Origin: Clostridia bacterium
GTDB taxonomy: Bacteria > Bacillota > Clostridia > Christensenellales > UBA1242
Assembly (NCBI GenBank): GCA_028694075.1
Contig: JAQUUD010000060.1
Coordinates: 1-6,587 of the forward strand
Length of the DNA stretch: 6,587 nt
Direction: 5' to 3'
Shown here: positions 5,452 through 6,587 of the stretch, piece by piece
Position numbering within the stretch: the stretch's first letter is position 1
Layout: every line of letters starts with the position of its first letter
Translations under genes and position numbers: made by a program
The notes under the pieces: model-generated
What the model saw: only the letters and a program-made list of their open reading frames with translations
Databases searched by the model: none
Told to the model about the DNA's origin: nothing

Positions 5452-5671
5452 AAATGTTTTAGTTTACTTGCTATTTATTAATAATACATTGTATAATTGC
5501 TTGAAGTTTGAAACCAGCAATATAAATTAATGAAAATCATTTAATAATTAAGAGAAAAAGAAAAAAATCAGTGGTTAAGTAGGTTTAGATGAAAAAATGA
5601 CAACAATTTAATTTCTTTAAAAAGCAAGATTTTTGAAAATAATTCAAGAATTAGGATAAGGAGTGTAAAAA
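5452..5671. other. ftsA-ftsZ intergenic region and ftsZ leader
   Basis: These 220 bases hold the ftsZ promoter, the short inverted repeat at its start point, and a purine-rich leader ending in AAGGAG (5658-5663), eight bases before ATG 5672. A weak pairing TAAAAC (5438-5443)/GTTTTA (5456-5461) around the ftsA stop is the only terminator-like element. ATG frames inside are at most a few codons long and have no ribosome binding sites. Confidence 0.6.
5468..5497 (+). promoter_or_regulatory. Promoter candidate for ftsZ
   Basis: TTGCTA (5468-5473, 4/6) and TATAAT (5492-5497, perfect) are 18 bases apart. As at ftsA, the -10 context is TGTATAATT. Transcription would start near 5504, giving a leader of about 168 bases. 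ATTGCT (5496-5501) and AGCAAT (5516-5521) form a 6-bp inverted repeat across the start point. Confidence 0.6.
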
Positions 5672-6587
5672 ATGCAAAACAACACAAATATTGGACCAAT
5701 CGTTAATATTAAGGTAATAGGTGTCGGCGGAAGCGGGAATAATGCAATTAATCGAATGATTAATGCAAATCTTAAAAGCGCCACTTTTGTTGCTGTTAAC
5801 ACAGATAAACAACATTTATTTATGAGCAATGCTGACCAGTGCTTGCAGATTGGAGAAAAACTTACAAGAGGGCTTGGTGCAGGTGCTGAACCTGATGTTG
5901 GTCAAAAAGCCGCAGAAGAAAGCAAAGCAAGCATAAGTGAAATTTTAAAAGATACTGATTTGGTTTTTATTACTGCCGGTATGGGCGGTGGAACTGGAAC
6001 AGGCGCTGCTCCAGTTGTGGCTCAACTTGCCAAAGAAATGGGAATATTAACAATCGCTGTTGTCACAAAACCTTTCAGTTTTGAAGGGAAAAAGAAATCT
6101 GAAAATGCTGAAAAAGGTCTTGAAAATCTTAGAAAATATGTTGACACGCTTGTTGTAATTCCAAATGACAAGTTGTTCCACTTGCTTCCTAAGGGCACGC
6201 CAATGGTTGAAGCATTAAGATATGCCGATGATGTTCTTCGTCAAGGTATTCAAGGAATTTCAGATTTAATTGTAACACCCGGTTTAATCAACTTAGATTT
6301 TGCCGATGTTCGCTCAATAATGAAAAATAAAGGGCTTGCACATATGGGCGTGGGATACGGCAAAGGCGAAAACAAAACGATTGAAGCCGTAAGACAGGCA
6401 GTTTCAAGCCCGCTTTTAGAAACAACAATTGAAGGAGCAACGGGCGTATTGTTAAATGTCAAAGGCGGTTTGGATTTGCCGTTAGATCAAGTTTATGAGG
6501 CTGCAGATTTGGTTAAACAAGTTGTTGACCCATCTTGCAACATCATCTTTGGTGCGGGAATTGATGAGGCATCGATGAACGATGAAG
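5672..6587 (+). CDS. ftsZ: Cell division protein FtsZ (5' 305 codons; runs off the window)
   Basis: FtsZ is the tubulin-like GTPase that polymerises into the division ring at mid-cell. Frame 2 is open from ATG 5672, with a strong Shine-Dalgarno site AAGGAG, to the window end, giving 305 codons. The nucleotide-binding half includes GVGGSGNNA (17-25), NTD (43-45) and the tubulin signature GGGTGTG (105-111). The T7 synergy loop NLDFADV (207-213) carries catalytic Asp209 and Asp212, at E. coli numbering. The second domain continues through residue 305 with the typical GATGVLLNVKGG segment (255-266). The flexible linker and C-terminal peptide that bind FtsA or SepF lie beyond the window. One unusual residue is Lys142 in FEGKKK, where most FtsZ proteins have Arg (FEGKKR or FEGRKR), a GTP-contacting position. 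The N-terminal extension before the core is about 10 residues, as usual. Confidence 0.97.
   Translation, partial: MQNNTNIGPIVNIKVIGVGGSGNNAINRMINANLKSATFVAVNTDKQHLFMSNADQCLQIGEKLTRGLGAGAEPDVGQKAAEESKASISEILKDTDLVFITAGMGGGTGTGAAPVVAQLAKEMGILTIAVVTKPFSFEGKKKSENAEKGLENLRKYVDTLVVIPNDKLFHLLPKGTPMVEALRYADDVLRQGIQGISDLIVTPGLINLDFADVRSIMKNKGLAHMGVGYGKGENKTIEAVRQAVSSPLLETTIEGATGVLLNVKGGLDLPLDQVYEAADLVKQVVDPSCNIIFGAGIDEASMNDE

Noticed and set aside
5452..5530. Continuation of FtsA in the +1 frame, which could restore a tail
   Set aside because: The 28 or so codons lack a linker and a clear amphipathic pattern, and they overlap a good -10 element of ftsZ. Kept only as a check for the missing-helix finding.
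5644..5829. 61-codon - strand open frame over the ftsZ start
   Set aside because: Antisense to ftsZ and its Shine-Dalgarno site; no independent support.
6250..6462. 70-codon - strand open frame inside ftsZ
   Set aside because: Antisense shadow of the conserved FtsZ core.

Overview
This is an AT-rich window, by eye about 30% G+C, from the division and cell-wall (dcw) cluster of a low-GC bacterium. It carries murA, ftsQ/divIB, ftsA and the first 305 codons of ftsZ in that order on the + strand. Strong purine-rich Shine-Dalgarno sites (AAGGAG, AGGAG), consensus sigma-70/sigma-A promoters, TAA at all five visible stops and Lys/Asn/Ile-rich proteins suggest a Firmicutes/Clostridia-like organism, perhaps an uncultured one. 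That placement is inference; no taxonomic marker was searched. No mobile element, CRISPR array, tRNA or rRNA was seen.

Layout. Positions 1-279 are the 3' end of a + strand gene with a Lys/Glu/Thr-rich tail. A hairpin lies at 350-379 in the convergent gap. Positions 390-1409 (- strand) hold an unrecognised 339-residue protein whose C-terminal part is an 89-residue tandem duplication; it points against the surrounding division genes. A divergent promoter region (1410-1706) leads to murA, whose start is best placed at 1707. A 461-base gene-free stretch (2964-3424) follows, with several inverted repeats and a near-consensus promoter whose -10 lies inside a 10-bp perfect palindrome; it leads to ftsQ (3425-4246). 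ftsA (4336-5451) and ftsZ (from 5672) each have their own promoter and Shine-Dalgarno site.

How the genes fit together. MurA makes the first committed peptidoglycan precursor. FtsQ/DivIB is a membrane divisome component. FtsA is the actin-like partner that normally tethers FtsZ to the membrane, and FtsZ is the tubulin-like ring protein. The genes are spread out with separate promoters rather than packed into one operon, which suggests independent control of ftsQ, ftsA and ftsZ.

Most notable points: FtsA ends directly after its actin-like core with no C-terminal amphipathic membrane-targeting helix, and its phosphate-2 loop reads DVGYLTTA instead of the usual DxGGGT type. FtsZ has Lys at the position of a conserved GTP-contacting Arg. 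The opposite-strand gene contains a clear internal duplication, and the ftsQ promoter is covered by a palindrome. I found no convincing new multi-gene system; these are variations on a known cluster.
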